A stretch of 64,000 bases of DNA, from NCBI GenBank assembly GCA_009193035.1, contig SWDT01000104.1:205667-269666 (forward strand), written 5' to 3'. The notes beneath the pieces are model-generated. The model did not search any database and was not told the DNA's origin. It worked only from the letters and a program-made list of their open reading frames with translations. Shown in pieces: positions 13,031 through 28,393 of this stretch. Position 1 is the first letter of the stretch; every line of letters begins with the position of its first letter. The DNA is from Halicephalobus mephisto (Eukaryota; Nematoda; Chromadorea; Rhabditida; Panagrolaimidae). Position numbers and translations under genes: made by a program.

Positions 13031-13160
13031 CTTACGCATCTCGTCATTCCTTATCTCGGTCCCAGTGATTTGGCAGCCTTTTTGGCCTGGATACGGTCGC
13101 AAAGCTAACGATGAAAACTCGCTCTTACGGACCCACCAAGCCAAAAAGTAAAACCAAATC
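13031..13160 (-). other. GC-richer island with open frame and donor
   Basis: On the minus strand about 45 codons are open, reading through FLAWWVRK and GQKGCQITGTEIRND, and end at a consensus GTAAGT donor near 13034. An in-frame stop lies just upstream and there is no ATG. It could be an isolated exon, a relic of a mobile element or a structured RNA. Not assigned. Confidence 0.3.
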
Positions 13161-13259
13161 CGTTAGTATATACAGCATTGTATATAATACATTCCAAATA
13201 CAACGGCATCAACAAAAAAGAAACTGTAATAATTATGCAAATAACAAAAAATAGCTAAT

Positions 13260-13645
13260 ATAGACAAGAGTCGACGAGAAGCGAAAACGACGACCGCTCT
13301 GGTCCTTGTCGGCGCGACAGAATGGTGGACGCGAGAAGACGGCCAAACGTCGGCAAGACCAGTGCGAGTCCAGACAGAGCGAGAGAAGCTGGTGTGAGAG
13401 CAGACGGTGCGAGAAAGAGAGTTTAAGGAGAAACCATTGCGAGACAAGACAGTGCGAATGAAACCATGCGAGACCAGACAGTGCGAGAGAAACAAACAGA
13501 AAAGAAAAGCCAGTGTGAGAGTGGACAGCGCGAAAAAGACCGGCGAGAGGGAAGTCAGTGCAAAACAGGGTGGTGCGAGAGTGGACAGTGCACAAAGACC
13601 AGACGAACACGGACAGCACAAAGGAAAAACGCTTTCCTGGCCAAA
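13260..13645. repeat. GC-rich degenerate repeat
   Basis: Irregular repetition of GACAGTGCGAGA-like phrases (GACAGTGCGA, GTGCGAGAGTGGACAGTGC) with variable spacing, much richer in G and C than its surroundings. Frames of 97 codons (+) and two of 176 codons (-) stay open only because the repeat has few stops. I do not call them genes. Confidence 0.6.
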
Positions 13646-13764
13646 AAAACCGTTGAGATTTCTTGAAAACAAAGCTGTGGCTAAAATGAACAATTGTTGA
13701 AAATAAAATATTTATCCTTTGGAGGTAGGATTTAAAGCAATTATTTAACGAAGTTTGGTACACA

Positions 13765-14640
13765 AAAATGGAGGCCTCGTTTAATTTGAAAAATTAATTT
13801 TAAACTTTTTGGAATTTTTAGAAACTTCGAAGTAGCAAATTTTTGGAATTTTATAGAAAATTCGAAAGGTTTTAGAATTCTGTAGGGGATTCTGGAGATA
13901 TTCAGAATTTTAAAGATTTTAGGAAAACTTCAAAAATTCTGAAAATATTTAGAATTTTAAAGATTTTTGAAATTTTAGAGAAACTTCCAAAATTTAACAA
14001 ATTCTGAAACTTCTTAAAATTTAATAGAAAATTTTAAAAATCTTCAAAATTCTGAAAATATTTAAAATTTAAAAATTTTTTGGAATTTTAGAGAAACTTC
14101 CAAAATTTAACAAATTCTTAAAATTTAAAAAATTTTTCAAAATTCTGAAAATATTTAGAATTTTAAAAATCTTCAAGATTCTAGATAAATTTTCAGAATC
14201 CACCGGAAATTTCGAAAATTGTAGAATTTAATAGAAAATTTCGGAATTCTCGGAAATTTTAAAAATCCCATGAAAAATTTTATGGAACTTTACAGAATTC
14301 TATAAATAAATTTTATTGTTTTTTAGGATTCTGTCAAAAATTTCCGAAAATTCAGAAACTTCTAGAAATCGGAAACTTTCAAAAATTCAATTAAAACTTT
14401 TTCGAAATTTTTTAAAATTTAATAAAAAAATTCAAAAATTATCGAAAATCAAAAAAATTTCTTAAAAAATTAAAAATTTTCAAAAACTCCATTCGAGACA
14501 ATTTTACAGAAATATTTTTAATTTTATTTTTACAATAATGTTATTTAAAAATAATTAATTAAAAAATAATTTAAAAATTTAAAAAATTTAAAAAATTTAA
14601 AATAATTAAAAATTTAAAATAATTAATTGAAAACTGAAAA
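13765..14640. other. AT-rich intergenic region
   Basis: Only A/T runs with recurring GAATTCTGAAA / TTTTAGAATTT phrases. Nothing coding seen. Confidence 0.5.
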
Positions 14641-14731
14641 ATAATACGACGGTACACGTTTTGAGATGGACCTGGCCGATGGGTGATTGCGACGAAAATC
14701 GATAATTTTGTCTTCTGGAAGATCTTCAAAA

Positions 14732-18102
<3,371 letters not shown>

Positions 18103-18384
18103 ATTTTAGAAGCTTTTCAGTTGTGTTAAAATAGGTTGTTAATTCACATTGAATACGATAAATTAAAAAATTTAATTGTTTTCAAAAATTTTTGAATTTA
18201 AATATTTTTGAAAATTTTCGAATTTAAATATTTTTGAGTTTTAAAAATTTGATGAGAAGTAGATTTTCGTAGTTTCTGTTTTAATTTAATTATCTTCAAA
18301 AATAGAAATAAAACGTAACTTTTTCGTGCTCGGAAATTTTTGTTTCTTGATTGATTGCAAACTGACATAGGTGCACACTGAGAA

Positions 18385-18390
18385 TATAAA
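18385..18390 (+). promoter_or_regulatory. Putative TATA box of SDR gene 1
   Basis: TATAAA 276 bp upstream of the SDR1 ATG, preceded by GTGCACAC as in the paralogues at 23829 and 31309. Confidence 0.4.
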
Positions 18391-18660
18391 GAAACCGATC
18401 TCATTGCTCTTTAACATTTGAAACCTGATTTTTCTCATTTAATTTTAATCACTAAAGTATTTTAGAAATATTCAGAATCCAGTAGAATTTGACTCGATAT
18501 TACTAAGAAATTTCAGAATTCTGAAAACTTTGAAACCTTCTGGAATTTCTTAAAGATTTAAAGTATTTTTCAGAATCTAGTAGAGATAAAAAATATTTAA
18601 ACTTAGAAAATTCGCGTTAATACAGTTTCGTGGAGATGAATGATTTTTAATTACTTTAGA

Positions 18661-19626
18661 ATGAGTAGATTCGAAGGAAAAGTGGTGATCGTTACCGGAT
18701 CCAGTTCGGGGATCGGACAAGCTGTGCTTTTGGGGTTCGCCAAGGAAGGAGCTTCGGTGGTGATCCACGGAGTGAATGAGAAGAGAATCAAGGACACCGA
18801 AGCCCTTCTGAAGGAGAACGGAATCCCTGAGAATCGATTCTTGACTATCCAGGGAGAAATCCAGGACGAGAAAGTCCAGGACAAAATCATCGCGGAGACT
18901 GTAGTCAAGTTCGGGAAAATCGATGTCTTGGTCAACAACGCCGGAGTCACGAACAAGAATGGAATCACTGATTATGCATCCATTGAAAACTTTGATTATG
19001 TCATGAGCATTAACTTCAGAGCGTGAGTTTTATAATTTTTTTGAATCTTTTAAAGGCTGTTAGAATCCAGTGAAAAAAATTGAAACTATTTCAAATTTAA
19101 AGTTACAAAATTCCTAAAATTCATATTGAAATACTTTTTAATCTTTTTTATATTTAGTCCCTATCGTTTGACCCAGTTGGCTCTTCCGCACCTTCAGAAG
19201 ACTCAGGGAAACGTCATCAACACTTCCAGTATCATCGCAATCACAAAACAAATAGATGCACCGATTATGCCAGTTTACGGATCTTCCAAAGCAGCCCTGG
19301 ATACGTGGGTCAAATATGATTCCTCGAGATTAGCTAAACTAGGAGTCAGAATCAACAACATCAATCCCGGGCCTTTCATGACCAACATCATGCTGCGAGG
19401 AATGCCTGAGGATACTCCAGAAGAAACGAAGAAAGCTATGACTGAGGCGTTAGCAAACAACAAAACTATTACTCCTCTGAAGCGAATGGGCAAACTGGAA
19501 GAACTTGTTCCTGCTTATCTCCTGTTGGCTGACAATAAGGCCTCAGGGTTCACCGTTGGATCATGCTGGGTCATCGATGGAGGAATGGGTTACTATGGAA
19601 CTGAACCAAATTTGAAGGTTCAATAG
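18661..19626 (+). CDS. Short-chain dehydrogenase/reductase, copy 1 of 5
   Basis: Two exons, 18661-19022 and 19158-19626 (276 aa). Classical SDR features: TGSSSGIG dinucleotide-binding loop at residues 12-19, NNAG, catalytic Ser in NTSS, and YGSSK holding the catalytic Tyr and Lys, then NPGPF. The C-terminus has the usual GSCWVIDGG. It is a predicted NAD(P)-dependent cytosolic oxidoreductase, substrate unknown. The ATG follows TTTAG directly (TTTAGA-ATG), so a leader intron or trans-splice site ends at the start codon. Its 135-nt intron is almost identical to that of copy 5, while its exon 1 resembles copy 4. The gene begins about 560 bp after the aldehyde dehydrogenase stop, on the same strand. 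Confidence 0.9.
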
Positions 19627-21222
19627 ATATCCTATAATGAATTATCTCTAAAATAGTAATATGAAGTCTATTTTGTAATCGATAAAATCTTTAAAAAATA
19701 AACCTTATCTACTATAACAATCAACACAAGACACTAGTATCAATTCTGTATGAGTAAAGTTCTGTTTGATGGAAAATTTCTCAAGAATGGTGATGCAATT
19801 GGAGATTGTAGTAGTGGCGAGAACGGCAAATGATTCATCGACACAAAAAAGGCAAGAAGGTCTCTACGCTTCATAATTAATGTGTTTGATTCACGTTTTT
19901 GTGTTTATCGTAATTATGTAATGCTTTTAAATAATCATAATGTATTATGTCTCATGTTTTGCTTTACCGCGATTGTTATAATTATCATTTTCTCTTGTTG
20001 TTTAATTATCCAAGTTTAAGGCGATAAAGAAACTAATATTAATGAGTAGTAAGAGGAATTACTACGTTTAAGAACAAACATTAAAAATCCTGATTGCATA
20101 GGTAATTGTTAGCTATTTCTTGGATTTTAAGGGGTACGATAGAATGAATACGAAGAAGTATTGTATGTTACAAAAACAAGAACTGGATGCTAGACAATAC
20201 AGTAGAGGTAGGAAGATATATTTAGGTATTCTTTAATACATACAAAAATTGGCACACGATATATAATATATGAATATATTAAAACAACTCCGGTGCATGA
20301 GATATATTTAATATATCGAGGCATTAAATGAAATATCAGTACATTATATTTTATGTGCCGGTACATTAAATATAATAGATCTAATACATTAGAACCTTTT
20401 TTTATGTGTGGAAATATATATGCACGTCAAAGAGTACATGGTATATAATACATGGATACATTAAGTTTATACCAGTGCATCGTATTCAATGTACCGATGC
20501 ATTAAGGATATTTTTGGCATGTGGCACATAATGTATAAATACATTAAAACAACTTTGATATATCAGATACATCGTATTCAGTGTATCGATGTATTAAGTT
20601 GATATCGGTGTATTGTATTTAATGCATCGATACTTTAAATGCAATATATCTGATACATTATAGCCTTTTTAATGTCCTGTTGTGTGTAAAATTGAACTTT
20701 CTTTATATCATAGTTCTCGTTGTTAGGGTTTTGTTAATGAATAGCTTCTGGTGTCAGGTTAGTAAACATACTAGACTTATAGCTGCCAAGGAATTCAAAT
20801 ATGTCAGTTCCAAAAGTGTTATATATTTCTGGTTTACTGTAATTGACTTTCAATAGATACTGATTATTTGTTCAAAAATCGTTAATCGAGGTGCAGGCAA
20901 AAGGACGGAGTTCATTCTCGTTCGAAGTCATGCATGAAAACTTGGGGTACTGCTCAGTCGATTGAGGCCTCAACCAATGGCTTTTGAAAATCGATCGACT
21001 TAGATCCAAACCCTCAAGTCTAAACCTGACCACTGATCAGTCACCCATCAGAATTTCCTTATTCTTAAGCTATTGTAATAACGAATAAAGTAGTTAATAA
21101 TTACCAAGAAAATAAAAATTTATGATTTATACTTATATAAAAAAGAAACTTTTATCAAGGAAGAAACCCCTTGTACTACAAATCCAACTCAACTGGGAAC
21201 ATCTACTTAATTTTTCAAAAAT
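19627..21222. other. Intergenic region with dispersed AT-rich repeat
   Basis: No gene seen. From about 20225 to 20690 lie two copies of a repeat made of inverted ATACATTA / TAATGTAT-type phrases (for example GTATCGATGTATTAAG), each ending near TTTTTAATGT...GTGTG. A related copy is at 41755-42120. It looks like an old mobile or satellite-derived sequence. Confidence 0.5.
20225..20690. repeat. Dispersed TACATTA-type repeat
   Basis: Imperfectly palindromic phrases around GATACATTAAAACAACT and TGCATCGATACTTTAAATG recur. The same phrases occur at 41755-42120. Family unknown. Confidence 0.5.
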
Positions 21223-21400
21223 TTCGATCAATCAGGTTACGGTAGAGAAAATGGAAAAGCAGCAGTCGAGTACTATTCTCAAATCAAATCGGTTTTCGTC
21301 AACGCCTCAGGCAAATTGGAAAATCCATTCCTCTGAATTTTAGAAGCTTTTCAGTTGTGTTAAAATAGGTTATTAATTCACATTGAATACAGTAAATTGG
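21223..21400 (+). pseudogene. Duplicated tail of the aldehyde dehydrogenase gene
   Basis: About 178 bp almost identical to 17989-18165: the last 114 bp of the ALDH coding sequence (from [11 protein letters not shown] on) plus the stop and 3' flank. I noticed only a single changed base in the first 150. No upstream ALDH sequence accompanies it, so it is a fragment, presumably carried along when the ALDH-tail plus SDR unit was duplicated. It sits about 390 bp before SDR copy 2, against about 495 bp between the matching 3' end of the original and SDR copy 1. Confidence 0.85.
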
Positions 21401-21572
21401 AAATTAAGGAAACTTTTTAAAAACATATTTTAAAAATTCAAAATATAGTTCTTATAGTTTGTGTTTTATTTTATTGTTTGAAAAAAATGAAAGCAAAAAA
21501 TTTTTCTGCTAAGTGCAACTTTTGCATTTTGGTTGACGTGTAGCCAAATAGCTGTGTGCATGCAAAATTGAG

Positions 21573-21579
21573 TATAAAT
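21573..21579 (+). promoter_or_regulatory. Putative TATA box of SDR gene 2
   Basis: TATAAAT, with an initiator-like TCAGTT about 33 bp downstream, 220 bp before the ATG. Confidence 0.45.
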
Positions 21580-21792
21580 GATCTTTCTCATCTTTCATCT
21601 TTCATCAGTTCATGATGATGATAAAATTGGATGTTTTTTACTCAATTTTCATCAGAATTTCGTGGAAACTTTTGAAGTCTTTTGGAATCGCTTGAAACTT
21701 TTTCAGAATTTAGTAAAAATAAGAAATACTTCAATTTGGAAAATTCCTGTCGTGATGGTTTTATAGAAATAATGATTTTTAATTATTTTAGA

Positions 21793-22776
21793 ATGAGTAG
21801 ATTCGAAGGAAAAGTGGTGATTGTAACGGGCTCTAGTGCAGGGATCGGTCAGGCCGTGCTTTTGGGATTCGCCAAGGAAGGAGCTTCGGTGGTCCTCCAC
21901 GGAGTGAACGAGAAGAGAATCAAGGATACCGAAGCCCTTCTGAAGGAAACCGGAATCCCTGAGAATCGATTCTTGACTATCCAGGGAGAAATCCAGGATG
22001 AGAAAGTCCAGGACAAGATCATCGCGGAGACTGTAGCCAAGTTCGGGAAAATCGATGTCTTAATTAACAATGCTGGAGTTGGATCCAAGAATGGAATCAT
22101 TGACTATGCATCCATCGAAAATTTCGATCATGTGATGAGCATTAACTTCAGAGCGTGAGTTTTATAACTTCTTTAAATCTTAAAAGTTGTCGAAATCTAG
22201 TGAAAACATAGGAATAAACTCAAATTTAAAGTTTGAAAAGATTTTAGGAATTCATTTTGAAATAATTTCCTTGCAAAATTGATTTTTAATTTTGTTTATT
22301 TTAGTCCCTATCGTTTGACCCAGTTGGCTCTTCCGCACCTTCAGAAGACTCAAGGTAACGTCATCAACACGTCGAGTGTCGCTGCAATAACCAAACAAAC
22401 AAATGCGCCGTTGGTTCCAGTTTATGGATCCTCCAAAGCAGCTTTAGATGCATGGGTGAAGTACGATTCAGCGAGATTAGCTAAACTAGGAGTCAGAATC
22501 AACAACATCAATCCCGGACCATTCATGACTAACATCATGCTCCGAGCAATGCCTGAAAGTATTCCAGAAGAAGTGAAGAAGGTTGTGGTTGAAAAAATAG
22601 GAGAAGGCATCATGACTGCTATTCCTCTGAAACGCTGGGGAAAATTGGAGGAACTCGTTCCTGCTTATCTTCTTTTAGCCGACAATAAAGCTTCAGGGTT
22701 TACTATTGGGTCCTGCTGGGTCATCGACGGAGGATTGGCTTACTATGGAACTGAACCAGATTTCAAATTCGACTAA
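21793..22776 (+). CDS. Short-chain dehydrogenase/reductase, copy 2 of 5
   Basis: Exons 21793-22154 and 22305-22776 (277 aa). All catalytic elements are kept: TGSSAGIG, NNAG, Ser of NTSS, YGSSK. It shares KETGIPENR and GVGSKNGI with copy 5 but AGIG with copy 3, a mosaic pattern. The immediate upstream 60 bp are nearly the same as in copy 3. The ATG comes 2 nt after TTTTAG. Predicted soluble NAD(P)-dependent enzyme, substrate unknown. It is preceded by the duplicated ALDH tail. Confidence 0.9.
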
Positions 22777-23830
22777 GTAAACGAAAATGAATGATTTTGA
22801 AATAGTAATGTCCAGTCTACTTTGTAACTGATAAAAAATTCTAAAATGTTAACAGGAAAATTCTATTTACTATAGTAATCAATATAATACATTAATATTA
22901 ACTTTTAGTAAGAGGTTTCTGTGTGACGGAAAATTTCATAAGAACGAACATTATAGATTCTGATTATATTGATAATTGTTAGCTATTTCTTGAATCTTAA
23001 GGGATATGATAAAATGCGTGTGGAAAAGCAACTGTTCACAGATGCAGTTTGCCGTATTCTCCTTCAATAATCAATTATTTTTAGAAATATTGATGCAAGA
23101 AATTATTCTCATGTGGCGTACGGTGAGAAATAGTAGTATACTGTGTTGCTTTCTTGTTTCCGTTCATACATCAAATGATTCCTGCTGCGATCTCCATTAT
23201 TTTCTAGTTTTGTATTTTTTATTCTTAAATAAAGTCACTTGAAACTATAATAATAATAATTCACTACAACAGATATATTTTATGGCAAGTAAGTTTTTAA
23301 TATTGGTGTAAAATCAAGATTTCAACATGGTGTAACTGGGACCGATTTATACGGATAGGTTTATTTTATAATTTAGTTATTCCGGACTTTATATGGCCTA
23401 TGATATGTTGTTTAAAATCCGATAATGACGATAATCCTTTACAATAAATATGTTTCATAATTAATAAAGTTTTAATATAGTTTGAAAACCTAGTGTCAAC
23501 ATAATATAACTCTGAAATTAACTTCTGTAGCTTATTTATTATCTAAAAATATAGTTATTACAAAGTTTTATAGCATTCAAATTTGAATAATTCAAGTGTT
23601 TAAAAAGGTTAAAATTTCCCCGTGATCAAGCCAGTGGTTTGCAAACCATAGGGTGCAAGTGTTTATTACGGTAAATGTGATAATAAAATAAAAAAACGAA
23701 AAAGTTGTTTACTGATCACATTAAGTATTATTCCACTTTCATTTCAGATTTCGTGAACAAGTGAATCCTATTGATTTCTCTCAGTTTCGTGACTACCCTA
23801 TGCTTATGAAGTTCAAAAATCATGTGTACA
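22777..23830. other. Intergenic region
   Basis: About 1 kb with no supported gene. It includes stretches that look like decayed copies of sequence also found after SDR copies 1 and 3 (AACTTTAAGAT / CATTAGTATCAATATAA-type phrases), and a 14-bp palindrome TGGTTTGCAAACCA near 23632. Confidence 0.4.
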
Positions 23831-23840
23831 CCGAAACGCA

Positions 23841-23870
23841 TATAAATAGACCATCCTCCTGTTTTTTATC
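23841..23870 (+). promoter_or_regulatory. TATA box plus initiator of SDR gene 3
   Basis: TATAAATAGACC followed about 28 bp later by TCAGTTTATC. The same pair precedes SDR copy 4, and GTACACCGAAACGCA precedes the TATA box as in copies 4 and 5. It lies 279 bp before the ATG. Confidence 0.55.
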
Positions 23871-24119
23871 AGTTTATCAAAACTCTAATAGTGGGTTTTT
23901 AGGCTTGATTTTAGTTGTTGTTTGTGTTGATACTTTTTGGGAACCCCCACAATTCACCACAATGTTCCGAAGTGCTCAAAAATCTCATCGACGCTCTTGG
24001 AGTCCCTCAAAATCTAATAAGAATTTTTAAAATCATCCAAAATCTGAATTTACACAAAATTGTTCAAATTCCTGTCGTGATGGTTTCATAGAAATAATGA
24101 TTTCTAATTATTTTAGAAA

Positions 24120-25210
24120 ATGAGTAGATTCGAAGGAAAAGTGGTGATTGTAACGGGATCTAGCGCAGGGATCGGTCAGGCCGTGCTTTTAGGATTCGCT
24201 AAGGAAGGAGCTTCGGTGGTTCTCCACGGAGTGAACGAGAAGAGAATCAAGGACACCGAAGCTCTTCTGAAGGAGAACGGAATCCCTGAGAATCGATTCT
24301 TGACAATCCAGGGAGAAATCCAAGACGAGAAAGTCCAGGACAAAATTATCGCGGAGACTGTAGCCAAGTTCGGGAGAATTGATGTCTTAATTAACAATGC
24401 TGGAGTAGGACATAAAACCGGGGTCACTGACCATTTCTCTATTGAAAATTTTGATTATGTTATGAATGTCAACTTCAGAGCGTAGGTTTTCTATTTAGTT
24501 TTGTAAAAATTTCTAGAATTTTGTAAAACTTATAGTCATCTAAATTTAGAAAATTCTCGTAAGTTTCGAAATTTTATAATTTAATTAAATTCCTTAATGT
24601 TTTTCTGAATTGGATGGAAATTCCTGAAATGATTTTAAATTTAAAGTTCCAGAAGATTATGGAAATTCATGTTGAAACGATTTTGTGAAAGAGATATTTT
24701 TAACTTATAAATAACATAATTTTAATCCTCTTACTCTTCAGTCCCTATCGCCTGACCCAATTGGCTCTACCCCATCTCCAGAAGACTCACGGAAACGTCA
24801 TTAATACTTCTAGTGTCGCTTCATTTGCAAAACAAACAGACACGACATTCTACACGATCTATGGTCCTTCCAAAGCAGCCCTGGATACGTGGGTCAAGTA
24901 CGATTCAGCGAGATTAGCTAAACTAGGAGTTAGAATCAACAACATCAATCCCGGACCTTTCATGACTAATATTGTGTTCCGATCGATGCCTGAGGATACT
25001 CCAGAAGAAACGAAGAAAGCTATGACTGAGACGTTAGCAAACAACAAAACTATTACTCCTCTGAAGCGTTGGGGGAGAGTAGAAGAACTCGTTCCTGCCT
25101 ATCTTCTCTTGGCTGACAACGATGCCTCAGGGTTCACCTTAGGTTCTTGCTGGACCATCGACGGAGGATTCGCTTATTGTGGAGGCAAGTCCAACATCAA
25201 ATTTGAATAA
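24120..25210 (+). CDS. Short-chain dehydrogenase/reductase, copy 3 of 5
   Basis: Exons 24120-24481 and 24742-25210 (276 aa). The intron donor is GTAGGT, weaker than the GTGAGT/GTAAGT of its paralogues, and the intron is the longest of the five (260 nt). Motifs: TGSSAGIG, NNAG, NTSS, and YGPSK (Pro replaces the usual Ser between the catalytic Tyr and Lys, which is tolerated in SDRs). It shares GVGHKTGVTD with copy 4. C-terminal residues (TIDGGFAYCGGKSN) differ most from the others. Catalytically complete, so probably functional. Substrate unknown. Confidence 0.88.
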
Positions 25211-27240
25211 TCAAACAATAATGAATAATATCTGAAATAGTACATCAAGTCTGGTTTATAACTGGTGTTAGTTGAGTTGTTAGGGAATAAAATTACTATA
25301 CTACTACAGTCTATCGAAGATACTGATATGAACACTGTAAGTTTGAAACCAACTCATGCAAATCACTAATTATCTCAAAAGTTAATTATTAAAAATTCGA
25401 TTTCTCATGTGTTCCTCTCCAGGATCCAATAGGCATCATAATTCTTTACAATAGATATTGAAAATAAGGAAGATGTCTCTAACATCACTATAAAGCATTA
25501 GTATCAATATAATCCAACTTTAAGATCGATTTATAAATTCGCTGATTATCTCAGAGTCTAGTTATCATTGGTTTTTACGTGACTCAAACTTGGGTAATTC
25601 CAGTTATTTTTACAAACTAAAATACGATGAAAGGAAAACAGAAAAAAATTGTTCTCGAGATAATACAGATATGAAAAACAAAATTTAACTTTTTCGACGG
25701 ATTGGATAAAGTCCAAATTACAATCTAGAATTCCGGAAAATCAACTAATGGCTCTTAACCAGTTACTCAGTCGAATTACAGTTATAAAAAGAGAAGTTTC
25801 TCTTCCGATAGAAGATCCATTTCATAAATATATAAACTGTGAATTTCTGCTATCTTGGCAAATTCTGATTTTTTAAATTTTCCCTCTACAGCAAATAAAA
25901 CATAAATGATGTAAATTTTTTGATTGAAAACTCTTGATCAAAGATTTTCAGCCATCAGCTAAATAAATGCTTATGCGATTTTTTTATTCCAAACATTTAT
26001 TTTTCAATTCTAAATTTAGAACTGAATAAAAAGCACCTATAATAGAGTAATCGGACCTGTAGATTCTGAATCTAAAATCAGAATCAGAAATCAATCTTCA
26101 GAACTCAAGATTACAAAGACTCTGGATTTTAAAGATATCTGAAGTTTTATATCAAAACTATTGAAAAATGAAAACTGATTGTTGGATTGTGAACGATCTA
26201 TTTGAGGGGAAGCTTGTATAACTTTGGTCCCGAAGGGAAACACCCTGAGGACCAATGAAATTTGTACGATTGCGGGTTGGCGGCAATTTTAAGATTGCGC
26301 AATAATTTTTATGAGTTGTATTTATCTCGTGCTTTTGGCCCCATAAAAGTTGTTTCCACATATTTCTCGTCTAAACACGGATTCGGAACCCCCAGCGACG
26401 ATCTAACACTTATCTAAAACGGTTTTGTAATAATAGGTAGTAAATATACAATATATGACTAGCCTTATCGCTGAGAACTGTTAATTGATGAATATTCTGT
26501 TGGTTTGTTGTACAGCTCCAGGATAATACGGAGGATTGCGTTTCCCACCATGGGCAGATTCACAAATAAGTTTTTTCAACATTATCAAGAAAAATAGGAC
26601 AAGAGATGCTTTTTCAGACTCGTCAGCTTAAATCGTTTGAGTTCTTCAAATAATTAAGCAAATTCGAAAGCAAAGCTCTCCTGTAGGATTCTCCGTTCTA
26701 ATCTTATATTACATTTCAAGCGGATTTGGCTGATCGGACGGAAATCGCCTAAGGCAATCATCCAATAGTTCTCATTTGTATATCTTACTTGTACACCACA
26801 ACTTTGAAAACATTACATAACAGATATAAAGTTATTTAAAATGGTTTTTAATTTTTAATTTTTAAATGAAAACTGTAAAAATTGGAACAGAAATATTTGG
26901 AAGAGAAATAAATAACATTTTATAGTTTCGAATAGGTTATATTCCATCTTTTGTGACTGTATTTACGGAACTTTCTCAGCAACCCTAATCTTCTAAATCG
27001 TTTTCTAAAATTAAACATTTGAATACTAATTTTTGTTATTTATGCTAAATAAATTAATATTGAAATGATTCATTAGAAGAATTTCAGAAGATTAAAGACC
27101 AGAATTAAGAGGCTAAGCATTGATAACAGCACAACATCATTGCAGATTTGACTGCAATTTCATGCTTAAACGAGTCCATTAATTTCTATCAGTTTCGTGA
27201 CCACTTTGTGTCTCTGAACTTCAAATAATCTTGTGTATAC
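25211..27240. other. Two-kilobase intergenic region
   Basis: No gene supported. A 31-bp hairpin candidate lies at 26224-26254 (TTGGTCC paired with GGACCAA, inner AGGG/CCCT). The rest is ordinary AT-rich sequence. Confidence 0.45.
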
Positions 27241-27249
27241 CGAAATACG

Positions 27250-27284
27250 TATAAATAGACCGTCCATTTATTTGTTTTATCAGT
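27250..27284 (+). promoter_or_regulatory. TATA box plus initiator of SDR gene 4
   Basis: TATAAATAGACC with TCAGTTAATC about 31 bp downstream. It is now 1144 bp from the ATG because the 897-bp transposon lies between. Without the insertion the spacing would be about 243 bp, as in the paralogues. Confidence 0.5.
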
Positions 27285-27482
27285 TAATCAAAATTTCGAT
27301 TCAGATTTTTTTGCTTCTTTTCATTCGCCAAAATTTTCTGAAAATCTTTCGAATCTAATAGAAAATTCTCACATCTTTGAGAATTTCATAATAATTTTAG
27401 AATCAAAAAGAAATTAACTATCTATGCTTAGAATTCCGAAATTTCGTGTGAAGACAGTTTCGTGGAGATGAATGATTTTTAA

Positions 27483-28379
27483 AGGAGGAGTGAGATTTAT
27501 ACCCTATTTGGCGAAAAAGGCGCAACGCCAAACTTGCGGAAATTTCGCAATCTTTCTTTTTTTGAATATTTCATTTTTGACTCTTCTTCATTTCATTTAG
27601 AGAAAAGATACAATAAAAATCATCAACAGATAGTTCTCTTGAGGTTGAAGTAACCACAATTGATGTACGTTTATATTATTTATGTTCTTGACCCTACAAA
27701 ATTTTAGCTTGACAAAGTGGATATGAACAAGTATTCAAAATTTGTTCTTGTCGAGTTTATATAATTATTGAAGCTTTTGCAAAGGCGTGTTTTCTGCGAA
27801 AGATTACCTGGGGGTAGAAGCAATGATCATAAGCAGTGGTCATAAGAAGAATTTGATAGTAAAAATATCTGGAAGAAATATCGCGTTCACTTAAAAATGT
27901 AGTTGCAAGAAAAGTAAGAATGGAGAAGCTAATTGGTTTACACAAAACTTTATTTCTCAAAAGAAAGTAAGAACTGGTAACTTTGCGATTGCATCTGCTG
28001 CTAGAGTAGCTCCTGTTTCTTTTACTGTTTTGAATTCCTTTTGTGAAGCCTTGGAAATCCTATTTCTCTCAAATAATACGTTCTATAAAGTTTTTCGTGA
28101 ATCCGTGACTCCAACAATTGAACAATTTTATGAAATACAAAGAAGAAAATCCACGTCCAGAAAGAAGCAATAGTAAAGACGATGAGAGTGAATTTATCAA
28201 TGCGTTATTAGATGAATTGGAAATATTACTTACATTTAATGATTATGATGATGATATTGAAATTGATTAGTGAAATTGAGATCAAAAATGAAATATTCAA
28301 AAAAAGAAAGATTGCGAAATTTCCGCAAGTTTGGCGTTGCGCCTTTTTCGCCAAATAGGGTATAAATCTCACTCCTCCT
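27483..28379. mobile_element. TTAA-flanked DNA transposon (piggyBac-like, non-autonomous)
   Basis: 897 bp with terminal inverted repeats of about 90 bp (left AGGAGGAGTGAGATTTATAC, right its complement) and TTAA on both sides (27479-27482 and 28380-28383). The SDR paralogues carry the empty site (ATTTTTAATTATTTTAG), which fixes the insertion point and the target duplication. Short open stretches inside (for example 28150-28270) are interrupted by stops and I see no intact transposase. TTAA duplication points to the piggyBac superfamily; the family itself is not recognised. Confidence 0.85.
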
Positions 28380-28393
28380 TTAATTATTTTAGA

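Noticed and set aside
13163..13763. Two 176-codon minus-strand frames and a 97-codon plus frame
   Set aside because: They overlap each other on a degenerate GC-rich repeat, have biased Ser/Leu or Lys/Arg composition, and lack splice or start context.
21122..21343. 73-codon frame over the duplicated ALDH tail
   Set aside because: It reads the ALDH fragment in the wrong frame; the fragment is a pseudogene piece.
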